From: Chloracidobacterium sp.
GTDB lineage: Bacteria; Acidobacteriota; Blastocatellia; Chloracidobacteriales; Chloracidobacteriaceae
DNA length: 64,000 nt
NCBI GenBank assembly: GCA_025057975.1
Contig: JANWUV010000005.1
Location: 124,001-188,000, forward strand
Reading direction: 5' to 3'
Shown: positions 30,794 through 39,410 of the stretch, piece by piece
How the letters are laid out: every line of letters begins with the position of its first letter
Position numbering within the stretch: position 1 is the first letter of the stretch
Notes under the pieces: model-generated
The model's input: only the letters and a program-made list of their open reading frames with translations
Told to the model about the DNA's origin: nothing
Databases searched by the model: none
Program-made: the position numbers and the translations under genes

Positions 30794-31930
30794 ATGGCGA
30801 CGCCCATGCATCCACTGTTATCCATCGCAACCCGTTCCGACGGGCAGGCGCGCGGTTTATGCCCTGCGCTAGCCATGTATCTGTCTTGTGTAAACTGCCC
30901 CTTTGTCGCGGCCTGTCCATACAAGACGCGCCTTGGTGATTTCGGCCTAGAAGCCGCCGCTCAAGAGCGACAGGAACGCGAACGTGCCCGCCAGCTCATA
31001 GCAGTCCTTGGCGATGAGCAGGCTTCAGATGCTCAACGCCGGCAGGCCGCCGATGAAGCGGCGGACTGGTTGGCATCTGACCCGGCTCTGTCGCCTCACG
31101 TGCGCGGCGGACTGGCGGTAGCGCTTGGCGACTACGGCGACATTCGGGCGTTCGAGCCGCTTGTGGCGACCTTAGGCGACCTGCGACTGAGCGAAAATTA
31201 CGCCGTCCTGCGAGAAGACGCCGCGCTGACCCTTGGCGAACTCAACGATGCGCGCGCCCAAGAACCACTGACACAATGGCTGACTGACTGGCGTCCGGGC
31301 GTCCGCTTCGCATGCGTCGTCGCCCTAGGTAAACTCGGTGCGTCGGAAGCCATTCCAGCCCTGCATCGCCTCCGCGAGGTCCGTATTGGAGATGACTTCG
31401 GGCAACTCAATGAGCAAGTTCACGAAATGTGTCTTCACGCCCTAGCTCTGCTGGGTGACGCCAGCGTGCGTCCCGCGCTGGAGAACCTGCTCACAGCGGA
31501 ACGGCGGGTGGCGCTATCGCGCGCTGAAATCGTCTTTGCCCTTGGTGAGTTGGGTGATGTCGCCAGCCTTCCGGCGCTAAGAGCACTCCACAACAGTGAC
31601 ATTGGCGAAGGGCTGCGCGCTTACACAACCGTGGCGTTGGGGCGGCTTGGACAAGATGTCGGTGCTGACCTGCACCCGCTTCTGTCCGCCGCCGATGAAG
31701 ACTTAGCTTTTCACGCGGCGCGGGCGTTGGCGACGCTTGGTGATCCAGAAGCCGTTGAACCGCTCATTTTGCGCGGCCTCACTTCGCGACGCGGCTACAT
31801 ACGGCGGTTGGCTGTGTCGGCGCTGCGGCCATTTGAAGCACACCCAGTTGTGCAGGCGGCGCTCAAAGCGTACGCCGAGCAAGAACCGGTGGCGACGCTG
31901 CGGGCGGCAGTGAACAGTCGCTTTGCTTGA
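30794..31930 (+). CDS. HEAT-repeat protein with N-terminal four-cysteine motif
   Basis: 378 residues. The N-terminus has a cluster CX8CX2CX5C (Cys23, 32, 35, 41; CPALAMYLSC, CPFVAAC) that could hold zinc or an iron-sulfur cluster. From about residue 85 to the end the protein is a solenoid of PBS-lyase/HEAT-type repeats of about 30 residues (ALGDYGDIRAFEPLVATLGD, ALGKLGASEAIPALHRLRE, ALGRLG...). Phycobilin lyases use such repeats, but the same repeats are common scaffold elements. Start 30794 is fixed by GAGGAGGGG nine bases upstream. Divergent from recA. Confidence 0.85.
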   Translation: MATPMHPLLSIATRSDGQARGLCPALAMYLSCVNCPFVAACPYKTRLGDFGLEAAAQERQERERARQLIAVLGDEQASDAQRRQAADEAADWLASDPALSPHVRGGLAVALGDYGDIRAFEPLVATLGDLRLSENYAVLREDAALTLGELNDARAQEPLTQWLTDWRPGVRFACVVALGKLGASEAIPALHRLREVRIGDDFGQLNEQVHEMCLHALALLGDASVRPALENLLTAERRVALSRAEIVFALGELGDVASLPALRALHNSDIGEGLRAYTTVALGRLGQDVGADLHPLLSAADEDLAFHAARALATLGDPEAVEPLILRGLTSRRGYIRRLAVSALRPFEAHPVVQAALKAYAEQEPVATLRAAVNSRFA

Positions 31931-32112
31931 TGCAAGCCGCTTGGGACAAAAACGGCTTCGCGGCCTAGCCAACACTGGGATGATCCGGCAGGTTGGGCGC
32001 GAGCAGATCCAGTGCAGGCTGCGCGACTGCTCCAGCGTCCTTTGTATCGAGTTTTTGAGACACGCAACTGCTTTGCGTTGTGCTGCGCCGGTCATCTGAT
32101 TATGGGTTCGGC

Positions 32113-32679
32113 TTAGCGTGCCTGAAACAACACAAAGCAGGTCGCATTGTCGGCGCAGTCGGCGATGTTTTCCGCCAGAACGCTCAACCGATAGTGTACC
32201 GCCGCGCGCCGCGAGGCAATGGCCAGTAGGTTGCGCCTCCCATGAGCTTGAACGAGCTTGGCTGCGCCAGCAGTGTCATAGACGGTCGTTGGACGTAGCC
32301 GCAGGTAGCGCGCAAAAAACTTTGCGCACTGGCGTAGCGCTTGCCAGTGCGACAACACGTGCGTCGCCTCGGCGACGGTTGCGCCGGGAAGCCCAAGCAG
32401 GCAATGTTCAATCGGCAGCCAGAATTCATCCAGCACCTGCAGCCTAGGTGACCGCAGTAGCGCTTGCGCCTCTGGCACGTCGCCGGCGATGACGTTCCTG
32501 ACCGGCAAGACCCCAAACTCGACTTCGCGCGCCAGCGTTGCTGCGCACACGGCGGCGAAGGTTGGATAAGGTGTAGGCGCGCCGAAGCGCGCGGCGGCAA
32601 TTTCACCATAAGCGCCGAATTCGCCCTGAAAGGCAATGCGCGGCGCAGCGTTTGGCGGTAAGCTGGGGGAACAAAGCAC
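32113..32679 (-). CDS. Prephenate dehydratase-like protein, degenerate catalytic motif, no ACT domain
   Basis: 188 residues covering only the catalytic bilobal domain of prephenate dehydratase (phenylalanine synthesis): RIAFQGEFGAYGEIAA, the hinge SHWQALRQC (usually SHPQAL), DTAGAAKLV, AIASRRAA and LAENIADCADNATCF. Two active-site motifs differ from the family: TRF is TCF, and the PIENS block reads PVRNV. The regulatory ACT domain is absent. So it may be a pseudo-enzyme or have another substrate. The GTG at 32679 has GGAG eight bases upstream; a TTG at 32712 would lengthen it but overlaps the divergent gene. A decayed copy of its 3' part lies at 33385-33510 in opposite orientation. Confidence 0.8.
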   Translation of the reverse strand: MLCSPSLPPNAAPRIAFQGEFGAYGEIAAARFGAPTPYPTFAAVCAATLAREVEFGVLPVRNVIAGDVPEAQALLRSPRLQVLDEFWLPIEHCLLGLPGATVAEATHVLSHWQALRQCAKFFARYLRLRPTTVYDTAGAAKLVQAHGRRNLLAIASRRAAVHYRLSVLAENIADCADNATCFVLFQAR

Positions 32680-32730
32680 GGCGCTGTCTCCAAGTCGTTG
32701 CAACGTTTTCAAACGAGGTGGTCGTCAGCA

Positions 32731-33240
32731 GTGGAACTGTACTTGATGCGACATGGCATTGCGCATGAACTCGGAGCCGACGGCTCGCGTTCAGATGCAG
32801 AGCGTACCTTGACCAACGAAGGCCGCGCCAATACTCGCGCCGCCGCCCGCGCCATGGCGCGGCTGGAGTTGGACATTGACGCGATTTGGACTAGCCCGCT
32901 GGCGCGTGCGCGTCAGACGGCGGAGATTGTTGCGGAAACACTGCAAAAGACCCAACTGATGGAGGAAATGGCAGAACTAGCGTTGGGAGGCGGGCCGGAA
33001 CGGGTAGTTGGCGCATTGACACGCCTTAGTCGCGGGACAGGCGTGCTGCTAGTCGGTCATGAGCCTGATCTCAGTCGGTTGGTCGCTTATTTGGTCTGGG
33101 GTGGTCTGGATGCCGACCACGTCGCCTTCAAGAAGGGAGGACTCTGCCGGGTGGATTGTCCGTTCGGGTTGCGTCCGGGGAAAGCCGTCCTGCGTTGGTT
33201 GCTGACGCCAAAACAGCTTCGGTTATTGGCGTCGGCGTAA
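32731..33240 (+). CDS. sixA: Phosphohistidine phosphatase SixA
   Basis: 169 residues of the histidine phosphatase superfamily. The RHG motif (LYLMRHGIAHE, His8) is at the extreme N-terminus as in SixA, with TSPLARARQTAEI and the second His in LLVGHEPDLSRLV. E. coli SixA removes phosphate from HPt or PTS phosphohistidines; the target here is unknown. GTG 32731 puts RHG in the usual place. It is divergent from the dehydratase-like gene with about 50 bases between, and is flanked by that gene and its relic. Confidence 0.88.
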   Translation: MELYLMRHGIAHELGADGSRSDAERTLTNEGRANTRAAARAMARLELDIDAIWTSPLARARQTAEIVAETLQKTQLMEEMAELALGGGPERVVGALTRLSRGTGVLLVGHEPDLSRLVAYLVWGGLDADHVAFKKGGLCRVDCPFGLRPGKAVLRWLLTPKQLRLLASA

Positions 33241-33384
33241 GCGCCCCGTCATGCGAGTTTCACTCTTTGGGATGTTGGAAGTTTCGCCATTTCTGACGTA
33301 GTCCGCAGCGGACGCCTCCACGAGGGAGAGCAGCGTCACGCCGCCGCATACCAGACTGTTGACGCGGTTCTCGCTGGAGCTCGC

Positions 33385-33510
33385 CTGCTAGGCGCAAACC
33401 ACGCCAAGCTGGTTCTAGCGCAGGGAAGGCGCAACCTAACTAGCTATCGCCTCGCGGCGCGCCGCCGGTTGAGTGTTCTGGCGGAAAACATCGCCGAACC
33501 CTTGGCTTAG
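33385..33510 (+). pseudogene. Relic of a prephenate dehydratase 3' region
   Basis: Plus-strand bases from about 33385 to 33510 read LLGANHAKLVLAQGRRNL, then LAARRRLSVLAENIAE, and a stop at 33508-33510. The nucleotide sequence closely follows the minus-strand gene at 32113-32679 over its codons for AAKLVQAHGRRNLLAIASRR...RLSVLAENIA, with a short deletion near 33460 and scattered changes. No start or upstream half is recognisable (33241-33385). The relic therefore lies in inverted orientation to its intact copy, on the far side of sixA. It ends before the last catalytic block. Confidence 0.7.
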
Positions 33511-33534
33511 CATCCGTCTTGTTTTTTGCTTTGT

Positions 33535-35016
33535 TTACCGCTCGACAGGCGGTAGTGCAGTTTTGCCGGCGCTCGGCTCACGGTTGAGCCCAGCGAGAAT
33601 CGGTTCCGGAACAATGCCGATATAGAGCACCGCCGCCAGCGCTAGCGCCAGCGCTGTCGTCAGCGGCCAGGGCGGTTCCGGCAGTTCGTCTTCCGACGAC
33701 CGGCCTTCCCCGAAAAACATCGTCACGACAGGTCGCAAGTAGTAGTACAACGACGCTGCGCTGTTGAGCACGGCCATGATCACCAACCATGCGTAGCCGC
33801 CCTGCCAAACTTCCCGAAACAGCACGAACTTCCCCATAAAACCCGCCGTTAGCGGCAGACCGCCCAACGCCAGCAGGCAGACGGCCAACGCAACGGCCGC
33901 CCCCGTCGCTTGCCCGCCAAGTCCAGCGTAGTCGGCAATATTCGTCCGGTCGTCGTCCGCGCGCGCCACGTACGTCACCACTGCAAACGCGCCCAATGTC
34001 GTTGCCGCGTAACCGATCAGATAAAACCATGTCGCCTTCCAGTTCCCAACCAGAACACCCAACAGCGCATATCCCGCATGCGCAATTGAGGAATAAGCCA
34101 GCATGCGCTTGATGTCGTCTTGCACAATGGCGACAGCGTTGCCAATCACCATTGAGAGGACGGACACGACGGCAAGCATGAGCGCCCACGTTCGATGGAG
34201 CGAAAAAACCTCAGACGGAAACAGTCCGCCGAACACCCGCAGTAAGGCGACAAACGCCACCGCCTTTGAGCCGGCCGCCATGAAGGCCGTCACCGGCGTC
34301 GGCGCTCCGTGGTAAACATCCGGCGCCCAAAAATGAAACGGCGCAGCGGCGGCTTTGAAACACAGCCCGACCAGCATCAGAGCTGCACCTGTCAACAGCA
34401 AACTTTCCGAAGTCAACCCGCCGTTCTGGATAACCAACCGGATGGTCGTCAGGTTGGTCGTACGGGTCGCGCCGTAGATCAACGCCATGCCATACAGCAG
34501 GAAACCCGTCGCAAACGAGCCTAAGATGAAATACTTGACGGACGCTTCGTTTGACCGCAGGTCGCTGCGTCGAAAGCCGGCTAAGGCATACGAGGCGATT
34601 GAAAGAATTTCAATCCCCAGAAACAGCATGGCGAGATCGCCCGCCCCGCCGACCAACAGCATGCCGACCGTCCCAAACGTCAGGAGCGCGAAGTACTCGC
34701 CGCCGTTGCGCGCTCGGCCGTCAAACATTGGCATCGCCAGCAGCACCGCCAGCGCCGTTACGAACAAAAACAGCAAAGCAAACGCCGTGCGCATCGGGTC
34801 GGTGATGAGCATGCCGTTGAAACTCGCACCGGGCGGTAGGTTAGTCCAGCGCCATACGCCGTACGCCGCCGCCAAGACGCCAGCCAACACCAGCGGTCCG
34901 GCCCACCGCCGGCTTCCCTGAGCAAAAGCGTCGTACAGCATGACGCCGAGACCCGTCGCCGCCAGACAAATCTCCGGAAGAACTGCGCTATAGTTGATGT
35001 CTGGATGGACAGGCAT
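33535..35016 (-). CDS. nuoN: NADH-quinone oxidoreductase subunit N
   Basis: 493-residue antiporter-like membrane subunit of complex I, with about 13-14 helices. Diagnostic segments are LFLGIEILSIASYALAGF with the Glu of helix 5, EASVKYFILGSFATGFLLYG with the key Lys, APFHFWAPDVYHGAPTPVTAF, and IAHAGYALLG. It stands alone: the neighbours are a phosphatase/relic and a SPOR-Ycf48 gene, and no other nuo gene is in the window, though the upstream genes of a nuo operon would read into it from higher coordinates and are not there. Confidence 0.95.
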   Translation of the reverse strand: MPVHPDINYSAVLPEICLAATGLGVMLYDAFAQGSRRWAGPLVLAGVLAAAYGVWRWTNLPPGASFNGMLITDPMRTAFALLFLFVTALAVLLAMPMFDGRARNGGEYFALLTFGTVGMLLVGGAGDLAMLFLGIEILSIASYALAGFRRSDLRSNEASVKYFILGSFATGFLLYGMALIYGATRTTNLTTIRLVIQNGGLTSESLLLTGAALMLVGLCFKAAAAPFHFWAPDVYHGAPTPVTAFMAAGSKAVAFVALLRVFGGLFPSEVFSLHRTWALMLAVVSVLSMVIGNAVAIVQDDIKRMLAYSSIAHAGYALLGVLVGNWKATWFYLIGYAATTLGAFAVVTYVARADDDRTNIADYAGLGGQATGAAVALAVCLLALGGLPLTAGFMGKFVLFREVWQGGYAWLVIMAVLNSAASLYYYLRPVVTMFFGEGRSSEDELPEPPWPLTTALALALAAVLYIGIVPEPILAGLNREPSAGKTALPPVER

Positions 35017-35228
35017 CGTGGGGTGCGTTACGCAAGAGATAAAAACGGCGTTGCTCGCCGCACCATATTCATCCGCGTCGGAGACGGCAAGCCGCCCGCC
35101 GCGCCGTCCGTACGTTTACACACAGGCCTGCGTATCATCCTTGGCTCTTCTCTGAATGACTTCTAACGCTCATCGGCGTCGCGGCCGTCTCCGGCCGAGG
35201 CCGCTCACACTTCAGCCAACCGCAAGCC

Positions 35229-36932
35229 ATGACCACAAAACCAGACATTATGACGATGGGAAGCACCTTGGTCAGTGTGCTGTTGCTCTGGCTGACGGCC
35301 GCCGTCGGCTACGGGCAGGGACGTACGCACACGGTTCAGGTTGCATCGGTCAATGATGAAACGGTCGCCCGCGAGACGGTCGCCGACTATCGGGCGCGCG
35401 GCGCGACAGCGTACTACGTGAAGGTTGAATTGCCGCAGGGAACGTTCTACCGGGTGCGGGTCGGGCGCTTCGCCACGCCGGCTGAGGCTCAACGCTACGC
35501 GCGAGCGATTGGTGTCCGCGACGCCTTCATCACGATTTACGACGGCCCGGCGGATGCGCCATTGATGCGCGCGCCAATCACACCGATCAAAGCGCCGGAA
35601 CCGTCATCCAACAACGCCGCTTCGTCCACACAGCCAGGAACCAAATCCTCGCCGCTCCCACCGCCTGTGCTGGTCATTAAGCCGAAGGGTAAACCGACGC
35701 CGCCGACCATGCCTGCCTCATCGCCATCTGTGGCGCCGCCGGAAACCGCGCCGGCGGCCGCCGACCGCGACTCGGACAGTGACGCCGGTCCAGGAGCGGT
35801 TGCCGCTGCGCCTACTCCGCTCCCACGCCAGGAGATGCCACGGCGAAAGGCGCTGTCGGCGCAGTTACTGCTAGATGTTGTAGCGTCGCCTGTCGCACCG
35901 GAAGAGGCGGTGTCGCTCCCCGATCCTTCGCCGTGGGTGCGCTTGACAACCCCAACGCGCGCCGATCTCCACTGCGCCTACTTCATCAGTCGGGACATCG
36001 GCTGGGTGGGCGGCCGGCGGGGTGTTCTGCTGCACACGGAAGACGGCGGCCGCCGGTGGGTTGAGCAAGTGACGGGGACGCGAGCGAATGTGACGGGCTT
36101 ATTCTTCCTGAACGCCAAAACCGGTTGGGCGGCGGTCGGCGGCAGCTATGGACTTGACCCGCGTGTGGATGGTGCGGAGCCGGCCGTGCTCTTCACCAAC
36201 GACGGTGGAACGGTGTGGCGGCCGCTGGCCGAGCTTGACGTGCGGGCGTTGTGGTTCGTCAGCGAACAAGTCGGCTACGCTGTGGGGAACTACAGTGCGG
36301 TGTTCCGTACAACGGACGGCGGCGCTACTTGGATCGCCTGCGACGGCATCCAGCGCGCCGTCGTTCGACCGGAGGGGTTGCCGGACGCCGTGCTGACGTT
36401 TACGCATGTCCAGTTTCTCGACGAGCGGCGTGGGTGGGTGGCGGGTAACTTCTTTGGGCGCGGCGTCGTGCGGCCGGCCGGCGTGTTTTTCACAGAAGAT
36501 GGCGGTGCCACATGGACGCGCTGCCCGATTCCCTTCGCGGCGACGACGGCGGACATCACCTCGATGCGGTTTATTGATGCCCGACGCGGCTTTGTCGTTT
36601 CGGAGTTGTACCGTGGCGATGCGCGGTTCGTCACGCTACATCTGACGAATGATGGCGGCGCGACGTGGAGCGAGCGCCGGATGGCGGTGCCCGGCTTTCA
36701 CGTCACGCACTTTCTCGACGAGCGGACGGGCTGGACAATGGGCGCGCTGCTGGCGCGGGATGGGTCGGCTCCGCCCTATGAAGTCGGCATCTGGGTGACG
36801 CACGACGGCGGCCGGACGTGGCGCGAAGAGAAAACCTTGGCCGGGACGCAAATCTACGCCGCGTTTTTCCTTGACGCGCAAACCGGTTGGGCGGTCGGTC
36901 AAGGTGGAACGGTGTTGCGCTACCGCCCCTAA
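35229..36932 (+). CDS. Secreted SPOR domain-Ycf48-like repeat protein
   Basis: 567 residues. After a signal peptide (about 1-30) comes a SPOR domain (about 33-105, HTVQVASVNDETVARETV and YRVRVGRFATPAEAQRYA), which binds denuded septal peptidoglycan. A Pro/Ala-rich linker (about 110-235) leads to a beta-propeller of Ycf48/BNR-type repeats (about 240-567; TEDGGRRW, TNDGGTVW, TTDGGATW, THDGGRTW with GW(A/V)xG strands). In cyanobacteria Ycf48 helps assemble photosystem II; in other bacteria such repeats occur in many extracytoplasmic proteins. The pairing with SPOR implies a periplasmic protein recruited to the cell wall. The permease gene follows after 25 bases. Confidence 0.87.
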   Translation: MTTKPDIMTMGSTLVSVLLLWLTAAVGYGQGRTHTVQVASVNDETVARETVADYRARGATAYYVKVELPQGTFYRVRVGRFATPAEAQRYARAIGVRDAFITIYDGPADAPLMRAPITPIKAPEPSSNNAASSTQPGTKSSPLPPPVLVIKPKGKPTPPTMPASSPSVAPPETAPAAADRDSDSDAGPGAVAAAPTPLPRQEMPRRKALSAQLLLDVVASPVAPEEAVSLPDPSPWVRLTTPTRADLHCAYFISRDIGWVGGRRGVLLHTEDGGRRWVEQVTGTRANVTGLFFLNAKTGWAAVGGSYGLDPRVDGAEPAVLFTNDGGTVWRPLAELDVRALWFVSEQVGYAVGNYSAVFRTTDGGATWIACDGIQRAVVRPEGLPDAVLTFTHVQFLDERRGWVAGNFFGRGVVRPAGVFFTEDGGATWTRCPIPFAATTADITSMRFIDARRGFVVSELYRGDARFVTLHLTNDGGATWSERRMAVPGFHVTHFLDERTGWTMGALLARDGSAPPYEVGIWVTHDGGRTWREEKTLAGTQIYAAFFLDAQTGWAVGQGGTVLRYRP

Positions 36933-36957
36933 ACAATCGGATGGAAAGGCTTTTGCC

Positions 36958-38220
36958 GTGCAACTGCTGCTAGAAAACTTGCGGCTGGCAATTGCGAACG
37001 TCTGGGCCAACAAACTGCGGTCACTGTTGACGGTGTTAGGGGTGCTGGTTGGAACGGCGACGGTGATTGCTGTGTCATCCGTGATGACTGGCGTCAAGGA
37101 CCGGACAGCAAAGCTGGCGGCGCAGGTCGGCCCGGAAGTCCTCTACGTGAGTCGGTTTGACTCCATCGGCCCGCGCTTTTCACGCCTGACGCCGGAGGAG
37201 CGCCAGCGCAAGCCTCTAACAGAGGAAGACGCGGCGGCCGTCGCCGCGCTACCGTCAGTGCGGGCGGCGACGCCGCAGTTGGTGGTGGGGAGCTTCGGCC
37301 CGAGCGCGACGCAATATCGCTTGAGGTACAAAGGGCAGGAGGCGACGCGCCCGATTGCGTTTGGCGTCTGGGCAAATTACCCGGAAGTGCGGTGGCTGAA
37401 CCTGCGCATAGGGCGCTTTTTCACCCCCGAAGAGCATGACCGGAAGCTGGACGTAGCGGTGCTTGGTCCTGTCGCCGCTCAGCAGTTGTTCGGCGACCAG
37501 AATCCGTTGGGCGAAATGGTGGAGTTTGAGGGGCGTCTGTACCGCGTCATTGGCGTCGTCGAGAAAGGCCCGACGGGTATTTTCGGCGACACGCCGGAGG
37601 ATCGGCAAATCATCATTCCTTATGCGAACTTGGCGCAGCGATACCCGGAACTGCTGCGCGAGCGCGGGATTACAATCATCGCGCACGCCCGTGAAGGTCG
37701 GCTGGAGGCGATGCGGGACGAAATTACGGAACTGCTGCGCCGGCGGCGGCGGGTGCGACCGGATCAGCCGGACAATTTCGGCGTCAGTACGCCGGACGCC
37801 ATCTTCGCCACCTTTGACAGCATCACATCGGTCTTGGGTGTCATCGCGGTGTCGTTGGCGTCAGTCAGCCTGCTGGTCGGCGGCATTGGCGTTATGAACA
37901 TCATGCTGGTGTCGGTGACCGAGCGGACGAAGGAAATTGGGACACGCCGCGCTATCGGTGCACGGCGACGCGATGTGTTAGTGCAGTTTTTAGTTGAGGC
38001 CGTGGTGCTTTCGGTCATCGGCGGGGCGTTAGGGATTGGCATTGGCATGGGATTGAGTACGGCGTTGACGACATTTGCGCCGAGTATCCCCTCGCTAGTG
38101 CCACTCTGGTCGGTCGGCGCAGGGTTCGGTATTTCGGTGGCGGTCGGGCTGCTATCGGGTTTTTTACCGGCGCTGCGCGCCGCACAGCTCGATCCGGCCG
38201 AAGCGCTGCGGTATGAGTAG
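36958..38220 (+). CDS. MacB/FtsX-type ABC transporter permease
   Basis: 420 residues. N-terminal helix (about 16-42), a periplasmic MacB_PCD-type domain (about 50-285) and three C-terminal FtsX helices with NIMLVSVTERTKEIGTRRAIGARR, a signature of MacB-type permeases. It has no ATPase domain and no ATPase gene lies next to it. GTG 36958 with GGAAAGG upstream puts the first residues right at the membrane helix; the longer frame back to 36871 overlaps the preceding gene. Cotranscription with the SPOR-Ycf48 gene is likely from the 25-base gap. Confidence 0.9.
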   Translation: MQLLLENLRLAIANVWANKLRSLLTVLGVLVGTATVIAVSSVMTGVKDRTAKLAAQVGPEVLYVSRFDSIGPRFSRLTPEERQRKPLTEEDAAAVAALPSVRAATPQLVVGSFGPSATQYRLRYKGQEATRPIAFGVWANYPEVRWLNLRIGRFFTPEEHDRKLDVAVLGPVAAQQLFGDQNPLGEMVEFEGRLYRVIGVVEKGPTGIFGDTPEDRQIIIPYANLAQRYPELLRERGITIIAHAREGRLEAMRDEITELLRRRRRVRPDQPDNFGVSTPDAIFATFDSITSVLGVIAVSLASVSLLVGGIGVMNIMLVSVTERTKEIGTRRAIGARRRDVLVQFLVEAVVLSVIGGALGIGIGMGLSTALTTFAPSIPSLVPLWSVGAGFGISVAVGLLSGFLPALRAAQLDPAEALRYE

Positions 38221-38351
38221 CCAAACGGCAGGCCAATCCGTTACGCCCGCGCAAGACACCCTCCTCCTAAGCTTTGGCGCGCGGCGGTGGCTTCCACTGT
38301 GGCCGGCCCGGCGGCTCATAGAAAAACAACGGCTCGCTATCCAAGACGGTG

Positions 38352-38408
38352 GCCTCTTTGAGAGGCGCAGAGGTGTGTCGGCAGACAGACGGCCTGGGTA
38401 GGCTTTTT
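38352..38408 (+). terminator. Possible terminator after the permease gene
   Basis: A perfect 6-bp stem with 3-base loop (GCCTCT-TTG-AGAGGC, 38352-38366) and, 26 bases on, a 4-bp stem (GCCT/AGGC) followed directly by TTTTT (38404-38408). Either element alone is weak. Confidence 0.3.
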
Positions 38409-38472
38409 AGGCATGCCATGCGGCGCTTCGCTTAGGGTACGCCGCACCCGTGAATCCTGCTTGAAGCTGCGA

Positions 38473-39372
38473 TTATGAACCGGGTGATTGCGCCAGCCCG
38501 GTCCACCATTCGCCGTCAGTGCGTTCGGCGACAACAATAAGGCCGACAGAGTTCAGGGCAGTGATGACGCCTTCTCGACGGTCGGCCAAGACGCCGGCCG
38601 TGATCAGTTTTCCACCGGGACGTAGCGTTCGCGCCAAGTCCGGCGTCAGCGATATGATGACCTCCGCCGTCAGATTGGCTAACACAAGGTCGAAGTCGCT
38701 TTTCGGATAGTCCGCCGCGCTCCCCACCAGCCAGCGAATCCGTTCGCCGACGTCATTGAGGCGTGCGTTTTCAGCGGCAATGGCGACGGCTTCAGGGTCG
38801 GTGTCACACGCTTCACAGCGCGCCTGTGGAAACAACTTAGCGGCAGCGATAACAAGGATGCCTGTTCCCGTACCAACATCCAAGACGGTTTGCGGCGGCG
38901 TTGGCAGGTCTTCCAACAACAGCAAGCAGGCGCGCGTTGTTTCGTGCGTACCCGTCCCAAAGGCCATGCCGGGTTCAATGGTGAGACGAATCCGCGCCGC
39001 CCAGTCGGGTCGCGCCTGCGCTTCGGCGCGGCGCCACGGTGGAACAACTAGCCAACGCCGCCCAACAGGCTGTACCTGCCAGTCCGCTTTCCACTTCGCC
39101 AACCAATCCTCGTACGGCTGTTGGTCAATCAAAAAGCTGTGCAGCGACTCAGCTGGATAACCGAAAGCCGCCAGTGTTCGCGTCAGCGCCGCCCAAAGCT
39201 CTGCAGCGTGGGGAGCAACTGGGAACGCAGCCCGCAAGGTCGTAGCGGTCGCCGTCTCAGCCGGTGTTTCGAGTCCCTGTGCGCCGGCTTGCCAGAGAAT
39301 TTCACCAACAGCGTCGGCGGCGTCAGGAGGGACGGCGACGGACACTACGTAATAGAAGCGCATCGTTCTCAT
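38473..39372 (-). CDS. prmA: Ribosomal protein L11 methyltransferase
   Basis: 299 residues. PrmA trimethylates L11 at Lys and the N-terminus with S-adenosylmethionine. Seen: the N-terminal L11-binding domain, MAFGTGTHETTRACLLLLE (diagnostic for PrmA), the AdoMet motif LDVGTGTGILVIAA and LANLTAEVI for the NLTA catalytic loop. The ATG at 39372 or 39363 is possible; neither has a strong ribosome site. era ends 38 bases upstream, so era-prmA is a pair. Confidence 0.96.
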   Translation of the reverse strand: MRTMRFYYVVSVAVPPDAADAVGEILWQAGAQGLETPAETATATTLRAAFPVAPHAAELWAALTRTLAAFGYPAESLHSFLIDQQPYEDWLAKWKADWQVQPVGRRWLVVPPWRRAEAQARPDWAARIRLTIEPGMAFGTGTHETTRACLLLLEDLPTPPQTVLDVGTGTGILVIAAAKLFPQARCEACDTDPEAVAIAAENARLNDVGERIRWLVGSAADYPKSDFDLVLANLTAEVIISLTPDLARTLRPGGKLITAGVLADRREGVITALNSVGLIVVAERTDGEWWTGLAQSPGS

Positions 39373-39410
39373 CCGTAATGAAGGGGTGACGGTGATGAGC
39401 TAGAGGACGA

